A stretch of DNA of 64,000 nucleotides. Source: Nocardia brasiliensis IFM 10847. GTDB lineage: Bacteria > Actinomycetota > Actinomycetes > Mycobacteriales > Mycobacteriaceae. Each line of letters starts with the position of its first letter. The first letter of the stretch is position 1. Positions 31,942 to 40,427 of the stretch are shown here, piece after piece. A model generated the notes under the pieces. It was not told the DNA's origin. It made no database searches and saw nothing but the letters and a program-made list of their open reading frames with translations. Location of the stretch: contig NZ_BAUA01000150.1 in assembly GCF_000710915.1 (NCBI RefSeq), positions 1-64,000 on the forward strand, given 5' to 3'. The position numbers and the translations under genes are program-made.

Positions 31942-33384
31942 TCAGCCCCGGGGCTGTGGGCGAGGCAGCGCGAACATCAGCGCCCACATCAGTACGAGCG
32001 CGCCGATGACGTACCAGAGCGCGGTGGCGAACGCCGCACTCACCTGGCCGCCATGGCTGCCCGCGGGTGCGTGCGCGAAGTACGCCACCGAGGTCAGCGC
32101 GATGCCCAGTGCTGTGCCCAGTTGCATCGCGGTGTTGAACACCCCGGAGGCGGCACCCATGTCCGCCGGATCGACCTGTCCCAGCGCCAATCCCGCCAGA
32201 CCCGCGCCGATCATGCCGAACCCGCAACCGAGTGCGAGCATCGGCGCGACCGCCGCCACGAACGGCATCTCGGTCCCGTGTGTGGTGACCAGCAGTTGGT
32301 AGCCCAACAACGTCAAGGCCACCAGCAGCGCGCCCGTCTGGGGTACTCGACGCGCGTGTGCGAGAGCGAGTTTGGAGGCGAGCATCGCCCCGCCCATGCC
32401 GCCGATCGCGATGGCCGCGGCGGCCGGTGCGAACCGGGACGGTGAGAGTCCGAGGCCGTCCTGCATGAACAGGGTCCAGGTCAGCAGGAACGCCCCGGAG
32501 ACCAGACCGAAGATCAGCTGCGCGGATACCCCGCCCGAGAAGAACCGACTGCGGAACACTGTGAGCGACAACAAAGGTGAATCGTTCGTCGTGGTCTTGA
32601 CCCGCTGCTGTGCCACGAACCCGGCCAGCATCGCGAGACCGCCGACCAGCATCACCACACTCCACGCGGGCCACCGATTCTGCCCACCCACGGTGAGGGG
32701 GACGAGGATCAGCAGCAGTGCCGAACCGCACAAGACCATGCCGAGCGGATCGAGTCGCCGCGCGTGCGGGTCACTCGATTCGGGGATGAACCGTAGCCCG
32801 AGCGCGAGAGTTACCGCACCGATCGGAATGTTGATCAGGAAGATCGAGCGCCAGCCCAGATCGAACAGATCCGCACCGGTGAGCACACCACCCAGGACCG
32901 GGCCCAGCACCCCGCCCAGCGACATGATCAACCCGTACAAGCCGAACGCCTTGGCACGCGCGGCCCCGTCGAAGTTCACATACAGCGTGGCCAGCACCTG
33001 CGGCACCATGACCGCGGCCGCACCGCCTTGGAGGGCACGCGCCACGATCAGCATCGCCGGTCCACTCGCCACGCCACACAGCAGCGAGGCCACGGTGAAC
33101 GCCGTGGTGCCGAGCAGGAATACGCGCTTGCGCCCGTAAATGTCGCCGAGGCGACCGCCGGTGATCAGCCCGAGCGCGAACACCAGCGTGTAGGCCGCCG
33201 GAATCCACTGCACCGCAGCGCTTGTCGCGCCCGTCTCGGTTTGGATGGTCGGTAACGCGGTATGCACGATCGAGCCGTCGAGCGCGTTCATCAGCTCGGC
33301 GACCAACACCACGACCAGGGTGATGGACAGAGCCCGCCCCGCGGCGCCACGCGCGCGGGTGGAGTCGAGAGTTTCCGAGGACAC
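31942..33384 (-). CDS. MFS drug exporter, DHA2 (EmrB/QacA) family
   Basis: 480 residues, 14 predicted membrane helices, proton-driven efflux. Family motifs are visible: NALDGSIVHTALPTIQTETG in helix 1, GGRLGDIYGRKRVFLLG (motif A), and LGGVLGPVLGGVLTG (motif C of antiporters). The GTG at 33384 is preceded by AGGAGG; the frame is open upstream but those residues are not membrane-like. Divergent from a TetR gene across a promoter with two palindromes, so it is probably induced by a toxic ligand of that regulator. A strong terminator follows directly. Confidence 0.94.
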   Translation of the reverse strand: MSSETLDSTRARGAAGRALSITLVVVLVAELMNALDGSIVHTALPTIQTETGATSAAVQWIPAAYTLVFALGLITGGRLGDIYGRKRVFLLGTTAFTVASLLCGVASGPAMLIVARALQGGAAAVMVPQVLATLYVNFDGAARAKAFGLYGLIMSLGGVLGPVLGGVLTGADLFDLGWRSIFLINIPIGAVTLALGLRFIPESSDPHARRLDPLGMVLCGSALLLILVPLTVGGQNRWPAWSVVMLVGGLAMLAGFVAQQRVKTTTNDSPLLSLTVFRSRFFSGGVSAQLIFGLVSGAFLLTWTLFMQDGLGLSPSRFAPAAAAIAIGGMGGAMLASKLALAHARRVPQTGALLVALTLLGYQLLVTTHGTEMPFVAAVAPMLALGCGFGMIGAGLAGLALGQVDPADMGAASGVFNTAMQLGTALGIALTSVAYFAHAPAGSHGGQVSAAFATALWYVIGALVLMWALMFALPRPQPRG

Positions 33385-33626
33385 GAAAACCTCCTGTTCT
33401 GAGCAGTTGGAAAACAGGGGCAGGCCGGGGCCACGCACGCCAACTGCACACAGCAGGGGTGGGGAGGGTACGACAAAGCCCAGGCCATCGGGAAAGAGCC
33501 GTCCACGAACACGGACCCGAACGCGCACATCGGTGCGCGAGTGGTCGGTGCCGGAACTACGGCTACTTGGCCTGGGAGATAAGTCATCACCTCGAAACTC
33601 GATCGACAGAGCACACGGAAACTGTT

Positions 33627-33701
33627 GAGTACATTTGTACTCTGCGAGCGACCCGTCGGTACAGCGATTATGGGCCGAATCACAATAGGTACATATGTAC
33701 C
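33627..33701. promoter_or_regulatory. Two palindromic operators with core GTACATWTGTAC
   Basis: GAGTACATTTGTACTC (33627-33642) and GGTACATATGTACC (33688-33701), centres 60 bp apart, lie in the 365-bp gap between the divergent MFS and TetR genes. They are the probable binding sites of that TetR protein, controlling both promoters. The remainder of the gap shows no gene. Confidence 0.8.
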
Positions 33702-33749
33702 CTGATGCGGGGTCAGGAACGTACCGAGCGAGCGGAGACCGAGGGTGGC

Positions 33750-34328
33750 ATGGAGGAACTGATCGAGAATCAACCAACCTCGTTGCGGCGCAGGCGATTC
33801 GATCCGAACCGACGCGAACGCATCGCACGCGCCGCGATCGAAGTGATCGGCGAACGCGGGGTGGAGGGACTGACCCACCGCGCCGTGGCCGCGGCCGCCG
33901 ATGTCCCGATCGCCGGTACCACCTACCACTACAAGGACAAAGAAGAACTGCTGGCCGCCGCACTCGAACTGTGCGTCAGCGACTACGCCGCGCTCATGGC
34001 CGCCATCCCTGGATCCGATCCCGCCATGACGATCGCGGGAATCATCGACCAGACCGCGCACGCCCTGGTCGAGTGTTTCACCACTGAACGCACCCGCACC
34101 ACCGTGCAACTCGAGCTCTACATCGCCGCGATCCGACGCCCCTCGCTACGCCCCATCGCCGACCGGTTCACCGAAGCCACCCGCACCATGTACACGCACT
34201 ACACCGACCCGGCCACTGCGGCCTTGCTCACCGACACCGCTCAGGGAATCACCTTGCGCGGCATCGCCACCGATACCCCACCCACTGCCCAGCAAATCGG
34301 CGATCTACTCACCCGCTGCCTACCGTGA
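33750..34328 (+). CDS. TetR family regulator of the MFS exporter
   Basis: 192 residues. TetR HTH: RERIARAAIEVIGERGVEGL then THRAVAAAADVPIAGTTYHY; divergent ligand domain ending TAQQIGDLLTRCLP. An ATG at 33705 is also in frame, but it lies next to an operator; the ATG at 33750 follows GAGGG at good spacing. Divergent from the MFS gene with two shared operators, so autoregulation plus MFS repression is the likely role. The ligand is probably an exported toxic compound. Confidence 0.92.
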   Translation: MEELIENQPTSLRRRRFDPNRRERIARAAIEVIGERGVEGLTHRAVAAAADVPIAGTTYHYKDKEELLAAALELCVSDYAALMAAIPGSDPAMTIAGIIDQTAHALVECFTTERTRTTVQLELYIAAIRRPSLRPIADRFTEATRTMYTHYTDPATAALLTDTAQGITLRGIATDTPPTAQQIGDLLTRCLP

Positions 34329-34443
34329 GCCTGCCGGAGGCACGGTCATTCAAGTGAGCTCAGTCGACCAGGCGCACGGGAACCTGATCATCGATCCGGC
34401 ATGCTGGGCCTAGATGCTCGCAGAGCCCGAAGTGCACGCAATT

Positions 34444-34537
34444 CGGCATTATGGTGCGTCGCTCAACTGGAGATGAGCTCTGCGCGTTGAACTCCGGCGG
34501 AGCTACGGCACTGTCCCGGACCAAACGCACAGCGGCA
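34444..34537 (+). repeat. Dispersed intergenic repeat, copy C (94 bp)
   Basis: Identical to copy B over all 94 bases and in the same orientation. It lies in the 304-bp gap between two rightward TetR genes, ending 95 bp before the second. Nothing else is recognisable in that gap apart from a TAGTAC box 13 nt before the next start. Confidence 0.93.
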
Positions 34538-34632
34538 TTACCGCGTATTCAGGCGAAATCGTGACATCGCTTGGACTGCCTGGCGTTGTCGCCATTATGG
34601 CCCGTACGGTCCAAAACTAGTACTGTGGGCGC

Positions 34633-35229
34633 ATGGCTCGACCTCGTGAGTTCGACGAAGATCGCGTGATTCTCGCTATCCGCGACGAGTTCTGGGACAA
34701 GGGCTACGCGGTAACGTCGATGGATGACCTGCTGCGCGTGAGCGGGCTGGGCAAAGGCAGCCTTTACGGAGCGTTCGGGGATAAACGCAGCCTGTTCCTG
34801 CGGGTGCTTCGTGACTACAACGACACGAACCTGCTGATGCTGCGCGAGCGTCTGGCGTCTGCGCCGCGGGGGATCGACCTGGTCCGCGAGTTCGTACTCG
34901 GCTCGACCAGTGATCCGACCGGAGCCACTGCGCGTCGAGGTTGCTTGCTGGCCAACAGCAACGCCGAGCTTGCCGCCAGTACTCCGGAAGTGGCCGCTGA
35001 GGCACGCCGCAGCTATGACGCGATCACTGCCATCCTCACTGCTGCACTGGAGCGCGCCCAGCGCGAAGGAGACCTCGACCCCGACACCGACCCCGCCGAG
35101 ACCGCTCGCGCGGTGCTCGTCGCCCAACTCGGCGTCATCGCGCTCGGGCGCACCGGCATGGACATCGACGCGCTCACCACGGTGGCCCAGTCCGCCTTGG
35201 CGCGTTTGCTGCCCACCCCAACGCGGTAG
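34633..35229 (+). CDS. TetR family transcriptional regulator
   Basis: 198 residues. MARPREFDEDRVILAIRDEF leads into the HTH (YAVTSMDDLLRVSGLGKGSL, YGAFGDKRSLF); the ligand domain contains ARRGCLLANSNAELAAS, typical of the TetR subgroup that controls short-chain dehydrogenases and quinone-type stress genes. It is 112 bp upstream of an SDR gene on the same strand, with a strong palindrome between them that is likely to be its operator. Confidence 0.93.
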   Translation: MARPREFDEDRVILAIRDEFWDKGYAVTSMDDLLRVSGLGKGSLYGAFGDKRSLFLRVLRDYNDTNLLMLRERLASAPRGIDLVREFVLGSTSDPTGATARRGCLLANSNAELAASTPEVAAEARRSYDAITAILTAALERAQREGDLDPDTDPAETARAVLVAQLGVIALGRTGMDIDALTTVAQSALARLLPTPTR

Positions 35230-35301
35230 CAGCTCGGCATCGCGTCAAGACGTCACCCTCTCGATGGCGAAGTTCTTGACTATCCGGTCCATAATGTGGA
35301 A

Positions 35302-35327
35302 GGTTATGGACGTGATAGTCCATAACC
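35302..35327. promoter_or_regulatory. Palindromic operator upstream of SDR gene
   Basis: GGTTATGGAC-N6-GTCCATAACC is a perfect 10-bp-arm palindrome ending 14 bp before the SDR ATG. A third half-site GTCCATAA lies at 35287-35294, and GACTATC (35278) pairs with GATAGTC (35314). Binding by the upstream TetR protein is inferred. Confidence 0.8.
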
Positions 35328-35341
35328 TGGAAGGGGGCGGA

Positions 35342-36076
35342 ATGCCCGTCTTGACCGACAAGGTCGCCGTAGTCACCGGGGCCAGCAGCGGCATCGGGTT
35401 CGCGACCGCACGTGCGTTCCGCGACGAGGGCGCCAAGGTGTTCATCACCGGTCGCCGCAAGGAGGCCCTCGACGCCGCGGTCGCCGAGCTCGGACCCGAC
35501 GTGACCGGCGTGGTCTGCGACGCTGCGGTCCCCGCAGAGCTCGACGCGTTCTACGCGACCGTGCACGCTCAGGCCGGACTCATCGACGTGCTGGTTGCCA
35601 ACGCCGGGGTCGGCACCGCAGCTCCGTTCGGCGAGGTGACCGAGGATCTGATCGACTCCGTGTTCACCACCAACGTCAAGGGAACGATTTTCACCTTGCA
35701 GCAAGCGTTGCCGTTCCTCAGTCCCAACGCTTCGGTAATCCTGACGGGTTCGACTGCCACGACACGGCCCAACCAGGGACTCGAGGTCTACGCGGCGTCG
35801 AAGGCCGCGGTCCGCAGCCTCGCCCGCGGTTGGGCCCTGAGCTCGCGCGCGCATGGCTTTCGGGTCAACGTCGTGTCCCCGGGCGGCACCCGCAGCCCCG
35901 GTCTGCTCGAGCTGGTCACGCCCGAGATGCTCGAGCAGGCCGAAGGTGCCGTCCCCCTGGGTCGGCTCGCCGAGCCCGAGGAGATCGCCGCCGTGACGAC
36001 GTTCCTTGCCTCGGACGCGTCGAGTTACGTCAACGGTGCCGAATTCTTCGCCGACGGCGGATACGCGCAGGTCTGA
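35342..36076 (+). CDS. SDR family oxidoreductase
   Basis: 244 residues, classical SDR. AVVTGASSGIGFATARAFRD with a following ITGRRKEALD (Arg after the second strand, favouring NADP), NAGVGTAAPFGEV, catalytic Ser in LTGSTATTR and YAASK, then PGGTRSPGL and the C-terminal GAEFFADGGYAQV. Substrate unknown. GGGGGCGG precedes the ATG at 35342; the frame is open upstream through the TetR gene. Expression probably depends on release of TetR from the palindrome at 35302. Confidence 0.93.
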   Translation: MPVLTDKVAVVTGASSGIGFATARAFRDEGAKVFITGRRKEALDAAVAELGPDVTGVVCDAAVPAELDAFYATVHAQAGLIDVLVANAGVGTAAPFGEVTEDLIDSVFTTNVKGTIFTLQQALPFLSPNASVILTGSTATTRPNQGLEVYAASKAAVRSLARGWALSSRAHGFRVNVVSPGGTRSPGLLELVTPEMLEQAEGAVPLGRLAEPEEIAAVTTFLASDASSYVNGAEFFADGGYAQV

Positions 36077-36166
36077 ATGCTCCCATCAGCGCCGCACTCC
36101 ACGCACCGAGCGACTGTCCGATTTGACATCGGCTGTCCGACTCAATAGACGATGGCCCGCGATCGA

Positions 36167-37285
36167 TCAGCCACTGACCTGCGATCTGATCGATCCAGCG
36201 GTGGGTGATGTGGTGAGCATCCAGTGACTGAACGCGGTGTATCGCCTCGCGTACTCTGCCGGGTCATCGGCGGTTTCGATGTCGCGGGACAGTGTGCGTA
36301 CCTGTTCGAAGCGCGGCATGCGGAGCCGTTCGTAGTCCTCGAGCGCTGCGCGCAGGGTAGGCGCGGATGCGAGCGCAGCACGCAGCACGCTTACGTCTTC
36401 GATGCCGAGGGTGCCTCCGGCGGCGACATGGGGCGAAAGGCCATGTGCGGCATCGCCGATCAGCGCGACACGAGCGCCAGTCCAGCGCGGCAGTGTCGGT
36501 ACGATCACGACCTGGTTCTCCAGGATGTCGTCCTCAGGGGTGGCGGCAATCATGCGCAGTAGCTCGTCGTGCCAGCCGTCGCGTGCCAAATGGCGGGCGA
36601 GCCGTAGGGTGTGCTCGCGTTTGCCGCCGGTGCGTGCCGGTGCGTCGAATTGGCCGATGAACCACATTGTCTCGCCCTCGGCGACGCGGGTGTATCCGCC
36701 GCGCAGGTGGTCTCGCCCAAGGGTGACCACTGTCCCCTCGGGGCGCTCGGTGCCGGTGGGAACGATTGCGCGCCAAGCGAAGTTGCGTGACTGCGGGTGC
36801 GCCTCGCTGCCGGGCAGCAGTTGTACGCGCACCCTGGAGTAGACGCCGTCGGCGCCGAGCAGCAGATCCGCGTGGACGTCGTCGGCGTTGTCGAGGTGTA
36901 CGCGGATCTCGTCGGTGGTCTCGGTGTAGCCGATCACTCGCGCGCCCATGGTGATTCGGTCGCGGCCCGCCGCCTCGGCAAGCAACCTGTTGAGCCAAGG
37001 CCGGGGGACGAACAGGAATGGATGGCTCGTCTCGCCCGCGGGCTGCTGGGGCCGGCCGCCGGGGTCGAAGAACCATTCCTCGATCTCGTGACCCTTCGCC
37101 CGCACCTCGGCGCCGATGCCGAACCGATCGAACTCGCGAAGCGCACTGGGCCACAGCCCGATTCCCACCCCTGCGGCACGGATCTCCATCGCCTGCTCGA
37201 GGACCGTGACCTGGTGACCGTCGCGCCGCAGGGAGGCCGCCGCGGTCAATCCGACCAGACCGCCACCGGCGATGACGATTCGCAT
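36167..37285 (-). CDS. FAD-dependent monooxygenase
   Basis: 372 residues, class A flavin monooxygenase. VIAGGGLVGLTAAASLRRDG binds ADP of FAD, LLLGADGVYSRVRVQLLPG is the DG motif, and IGDAAHGLSPHVAAGGTLGI is the second FAD motif. Relatives hydroxylate aromatics or tetracycline-like compounds; the substrate is unknown. The ATG at 37285 gives MRIVIAGGG; a GTG at 37306 would add seven residues and cannot be excluded. It is convergent with the SDR gene, and no regulator is directly adjacent upstream. Confidence 0.92.
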   Translation of the reverse strand: MRIVIAGGGLVGLTAAASLRRDGHQVTVLEQAMEIRAAGVGIGLWPSALREFDRFGIGAEVRAKGHEIEEWFFDPGGRPQQPAGETSHPFLFVPRPWLNRLLAEAAGRDRITMGARVIGYTETTDEIRVHLDNADDVHADLLLGADGVYSRVRVQLLPGSEAHPQSRNFAWRAIVPTGTERPEGTVVTLGRDHLRGGYTRVAEGETMWFIGQFDAPARTGGKREHTLRLARHLARDGWHDELLRMIAATPEDDILENQVVIVPTLPRWTGARVALIGDAAHGLSPHVAAGGTLGIEDVSVLRAALASAPTLRAALEDYERLRMPRFEQVRTLSRDIETADDPAEYARRYTAFSHWMLTTSPTAGSIRSQVSG

Positions 37286-37586
37286 GCCCGTGCTGTCGAC
37301 GCTCACATCCTCGACGATAAAATTAACGGTTAGCTTTTTGGTTCTGGTTGAGTTTCGAATCCGATAGTCCCTGAAAGCGCACCTGCGGGAGAGATGCGCA
37401 GATAATGCTCCACGCAGGCCGTACCACATGGACATGTGTGATGTTGTCCCGCAACGTATTTCGCAGTGTAGACCGCCCGCACAGCGGCAAGATAGCGCGA
37501 TCGCGGCCCGTACTGAATTGCGCACCGATTCGCCGTACTGAAAGGATGTCCGGTGTCGGGGATCGGCTCTGGAGAAGAAGGTACCC
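37286..37586. other. Intergenic region, partly AT-rich
   Basis: It contains an AT-rich stretch at about 37317-37340, the palindrome CACATG-GA-CATGTG (37425-37438), an imperfect stem from CCTGCG near 37382 to CGCAGG near 37413, and a match to the right end of the dispersed repeat (CCGCACAGCGGCAAG, about 37476-37490). No gene seen. Confidence 0.45.
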
Positions 37587-37973
37587 ATGCGGAGAACAGT
37601 CCTTATCGTGGCGGCGCTTTTGGCCGTCACCGGCGGGCTCACCACGGTCGCCGGTACGGCGGGCGCGGTCGATGACAAGGCGACCTGCGTCGCTGTCAAC
37701 GCGGCATGGAGCGATGTGAACAACCAGCTCGCGGCACTCGGCGGACCCGGCTCGATCGCCGACCTGCGGCAGATCTACCTTGAAGCCGCGCAGAAATTCG
37801 GCGCAGCGGCGGACGCCGCCGACCAGGGCGCGCTGAAGGACGCACTCAACACCGCGGCGTCACTGTTGAATCGGCTCGACACCGCAACAACCCTCGACGA
37901 CTTCGACAAGGTGATGCAGGATCCCGCGTTGGCTGCTGCCATGGACGCGGTCGGCACGCCCTGCGGGTTCTGA
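37587..37973 (+). CDS. Small secreted protein, hemophore-like
   Basis: 128 residues. Signal peptide MRRTVLIVAALLAVTGGLTT with cleavage near AGTAGAVDD; the mature part is helical with one Cys near the start (C34) and one at the end (C126), likely a disulphide. This size and cysteine layout resemble mycobacterial Rv0203-type hemophore-related proteins, but no haem-binding residues can be assigned, so the function stays open. ATG at 37587, AGAAGG upstream. Confidence 0.75.
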   Translation: MRRTVLIVAALLAVTGGLTTVAGTAGAVDDKATCVAVNAAWSDVNNQLAALGGPGSIADLRQIYLEAAQKFGAAADAADQGALKDALNTAASLLNRLDTATTLDDFDKVMQDPALAAAMDAVGTPCGF

Positions 37974-38218
37974 TCTCGCGCGTTCGGGTTGCCGCCAGCG
38001 GCGCGAACACTGCGGCACGAGTACCGACGTGAATCGGCCGATGCGAAGTGTCCTGCATTCGGCACTTCAGTGCACTGCAGACGCCGAGATGATCTCAGCT
38101 CGTTGATCTTTGAGTCATGCCGCGCGCGGCCGGTCTGACCGACCCTGTGGCAGAAGCGGATACCCATAGTCGGCCATCACACCGAATGACGGTCTGGATG
38201 AATTCGTTGGCCTGTTGT

Positions 38219-38731
38219 CTACTCGGTCGGAGCCGGGCGGGCTGGTTTGGGCAGGGGAGCTCGACCGCTGAGCGTTGCATAAATGGACGCGGCGGCGACC
38301 ATAGCGAGGAAGCCGAGGGGCAGGCCGACCATGCCGAATCCTTGGGCGTACTGTAAGTATTCGGGGGAATGGCTGCCGGAGCCGTCCACGCCGAGTAGGC
38401 GGCCGGCCGGAGACTGCCAGGTGCGGACGTCACCGCCGTCTGCTGCGAACCAGCAGAAGAGCGTCAAGCCCAGAGCGTACGCCCACAGCAGCAGCAAGAC
38501 GCCGACTCGGGCGGATTGCTTGGCTTCAGCGAAAGCGCTTGTGGAGGAGAGCATTCCGCGTGCCATCCAGGCCAGCAGGCCGAAGTTCAGCAGCCATACC
38601 GGGGCGCCGAGGAAGAAGACGAAGGCGAATATCCAGCCGGGCTCCGTCAGGAATCGGGCAAGGATGTCCACCGCCTGGATCACCGGGATCGCGACCGCGG
38701 TCACGACGACCCACCTTCTCATTCGATCCAT
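38219..38731 (-). CDS. Hypothetical membrane protein
   Basis: 170 residues with about four membrane helices (VVVTAVAIPVIQAVDILARF, WIFAFVFFLGAPVWLLNFGL, VGVLLLLWAYALGLTLFCWF, GMVGLPLGFLAMVAAASIYA). The extracytoplasmic loop (ADGGDVRTWQSPAGRLLGVD) is polar and the C-terminus is Pro-rich. Family not recognised. The ATG at 38731 has AAGGG upstream; the frame extends further but without a ribosome site. Confidence 0.75.
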   Translation of the reverse strand: MDRMRRWVVVTAVAIPVIQAVDILARFLTEPGWIFAFVFFLGAPVWLLNFGLLAWMARGMLSSTSAFAEAKQSARVGVLLLLWAYALGLTLFCWFAADGGDVRTWQSPAGRLLGVDGSGSHSPEYLQYAQGFGMVGLPLGFLAMVAAASIYATLSGRAPLPKPARPAPTE

Positions 38732-38989
38732 CACCGCAGCCCTTTCGAATTCGGGTTTCGACTTGCGGCTTCGAGTGTTCACCGGATCGAGGCGCGGATC
38801 ATGAGTATTCCTACTACGAAGACCGCAGTGGTTCCACGGCATCACCTGTCTGAACATCGCGGAGATCGACTCCGGCGTCGAGCATGGTGGTGGCGAAGGC
38901 CGCGGTCGGTCCCGCGCGGGAAGCGGCATGAGAGTGCATCGCGAGATGCGAGCGTGAGTTCCGTCAATCAGGCGTACGGCGAATCGTGT

Positions 38990-39745
38990 TCACGCGATAT
39001 CTGAGCTGATTGGCCTGCTCAGATCCCTTAGCGCGTCGTCGTATTGGTTGCGGTCGAACCGGAATGGGCCGAATCTACCGTAGTCGCCGCGTGTTGGGTG
39101 ATTTGGACCGAAGCGATCCCAGATCACAAGGTCCTCGGTGACGGTAATCTCGGCCAGGAGTGGCCAGCAGCCCCATTCGCCGCATTCACACACGAGCACG
39201 GGTGTCTTCGATCCCGTTGCCATGGTGGATCTTCCGTGGAAGTGGTCGTCCATCCGGAGGTCCCGAGAGTATGCCGGGATGAGGCCACCGTATGCCCCAG
39301 GTGCGGGCTGTATGCCTGCGTCGAGCTCGAATCTGTCGATCAGATCGGTGAGGGCCACACCGTCGACGCGTGGGATGACCCGGTCACGTCGCGTGATCGG
39401 AAGGATGCCGGCGAGGAGCCAGCGGCGTGGGCGGGGGAACTGGAATTGTCTGTCGAACCGAATCGTGTTGATGGCCATGCCGAAATCCGGTTCAGACAGC
39501 GCGTCGGTAGGCGGCGGACTCGATGCGTTGGCGTCAACAGTGGTCTGGTCATCGGCATCACCGGAATCCAGACGCTTGCCGGGGATCACCGGCAGGGGCG
39601 CAAGACGCCCTTTCCATAGAAAAAGATCACGGGTCCACCATATGTGGCGCTCGTGCCCGCCTGTAAACCCCTCGAGCAGGTGCAGTCCGACCCGCACCGC
39701 GCTCGCGGCGTGCTCGACCCTCCCGATCGAACACGCGGCCAGCAT
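38990..39745 (-). CDS. Hypothetical protein with CxCxxxxC motif
   Basis: Up to 251 residues. The C-terminal part is distinctive: PRRWLLAGILPITRRDRVIP, VLVCECGEWGCWPLLAEITV with three clustered cysteines, and GRFGPFRFDRNQYDDALRDL. It recalls actinobacterial hypothetical proteins of about 160-200 residues. The N-terminal 90 residues (ERHIWWTRDLFLWKGRLAPL) may belong or may be upstream DNA; an internal ATG at 39478 would give 162 residues. The cysteine cluster may bind metal. Divergent from the 72-residue gene. Confidence 0.65.
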   Translation of the reverse strand: MLAACSIGRVEHAASAVRVGLHLLEGFTGGHERHIWWTRDLFLWKGRLAPLPVIPGKRLDSGDADDQTTVDANASSPPPTDALSEPDFGMAINTIRFDRQFQFPRPRRWLLAGILPITRRDRVIPRVDGVALTDLIDRFELDAGIQPAPGAYGGLIPAYSRDLRMDDHFHGRSTMATGSKTPVLVCECGEWGCWPLLAEITVTEDLVIWDRFGPNHPTRGDYGRFGPFRFDRNQYDDALRDLSRPISSDIA

Positions 39746-39798
39746 AGCCGCCGGAGATGCGGCAGCTTCGGGATGTTTCGGCCGTAGGGTGAGGACTC

Positions 39799-40017
39799 AT
39801 GGAGCCGGACAGCAACCTGGAGGACTTACGGTCAGCGCTCTCCTGCGTTTACGAGAAACTCGGTGCCGAGAGCCTCACCGAACCCGACCGGGTCGAATTG
39901 GTGGCGCGCGCCGAGGTGGTGCAAGACCAGATCGACGCGATCCAGTACGCCGTCGGCGACGAAGCGGGCGCCCGCATCGGGGATACACCCGTGCCGGAGT
40001 CTGATCCATTGTTCTGA
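39799..40017 (+). CDS. Small hypothetical protein
   Basis: 72 residues, acidic and helical: LRSALSCVYEKLGAESLTEP and VELVARAEVVQDQIDAIQYA suggest a two-helix hairpin. No family recognised. It lies 110 bp upstream of the EsxB-like gene but is separated by a GC-rich hairpin, so it may be transcribed alone. ATG at 39799. Confidence 0.65.
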   Translation: MEPDSNLEDLRSALSCVYEKLGAESLTEPDRVELVARAEVVQDQIDAIQYAVGDEAGARIGDTPVPESDPLF

Positions 40018-40059
40018 TCGAGTTCGACGGGAGCGCCGCTGCCCGGCACGTCATCCCCG

Positions 40060-40077
40060 GCCCCCGGAACCGGGGGC
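40060..40077 (+). terminator. GC-rich hairpin between small gene and EsxB-like gene
   Basis: GCCCCCGG and CCGGGGGC around two A residues, 43 bp after the stop of the 72-residue gene. It probably ends that transcript ahead of the promoter of the secretion-like operon. Confidence 0.55.
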
Positions 40078-40127
40078 AAGATCGACAACCTCTCGGGCGG
40101 ATAGCATTGGCGGCATTTCAGGGATAG

Positions 40128-40427
40128 GTGGCACGGGCGGTGGGCGGGTTCGAGGTCGAAATCAATCAGCTGCGGACGGCGGGCAACGCGGCGGGATCCG
40201 CGGCGAATCAAGCTCGGGAAGTGGGCCCCGGCACCGGATTGGCGGCGATCGCGACCGCCTTGCCCGGCGGGGACGCCGCCAAGCGCGCGCCCACTCTGGG
40301 GTCCACGTTCAACGATCGCGCGAAGGGCTGGGCCGATGAGATCGGCCGGTGGAACGATTCGGTGCAGGCGGCCGTGAAGCTGTACACCGAAAACGAGGCA
40401 GAGGCCGAAAGGGCTTTCCGGCGATGA
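40128..40427 (+). CDS. EsxB-like (WXG100-related) protein with C-terminal YxxxE signal
   Basis: 99 residues, two predicted helices: FEVEINQLRTAGNAAGSAAN and then TFNDRAKGWADEIGRWNDSV, followed by KLYTENEAEAERAF. Y86-x-x-x-E90 after the second helix matches the YxxxD/E export signal of type VII (ESX) secretion. Actinobacterial proteins of this sort act as partners of larger secreted proteins. GTG at 40128 or 40140 (MGGFEVE, with AGGTGG upstream) could be the start. Its stop overlaps the next start (ATGA), so the two products are made together. Confidence 0.78.
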   Translation: MARAVGGFEVEINQLRTAGNAAGSAANQAREVGPGTGLAAIATALPGGDAAKRAPTLGSTFNDRAKGWADEIGRWNDSVQAAVKLYTENEAEAERAFRR

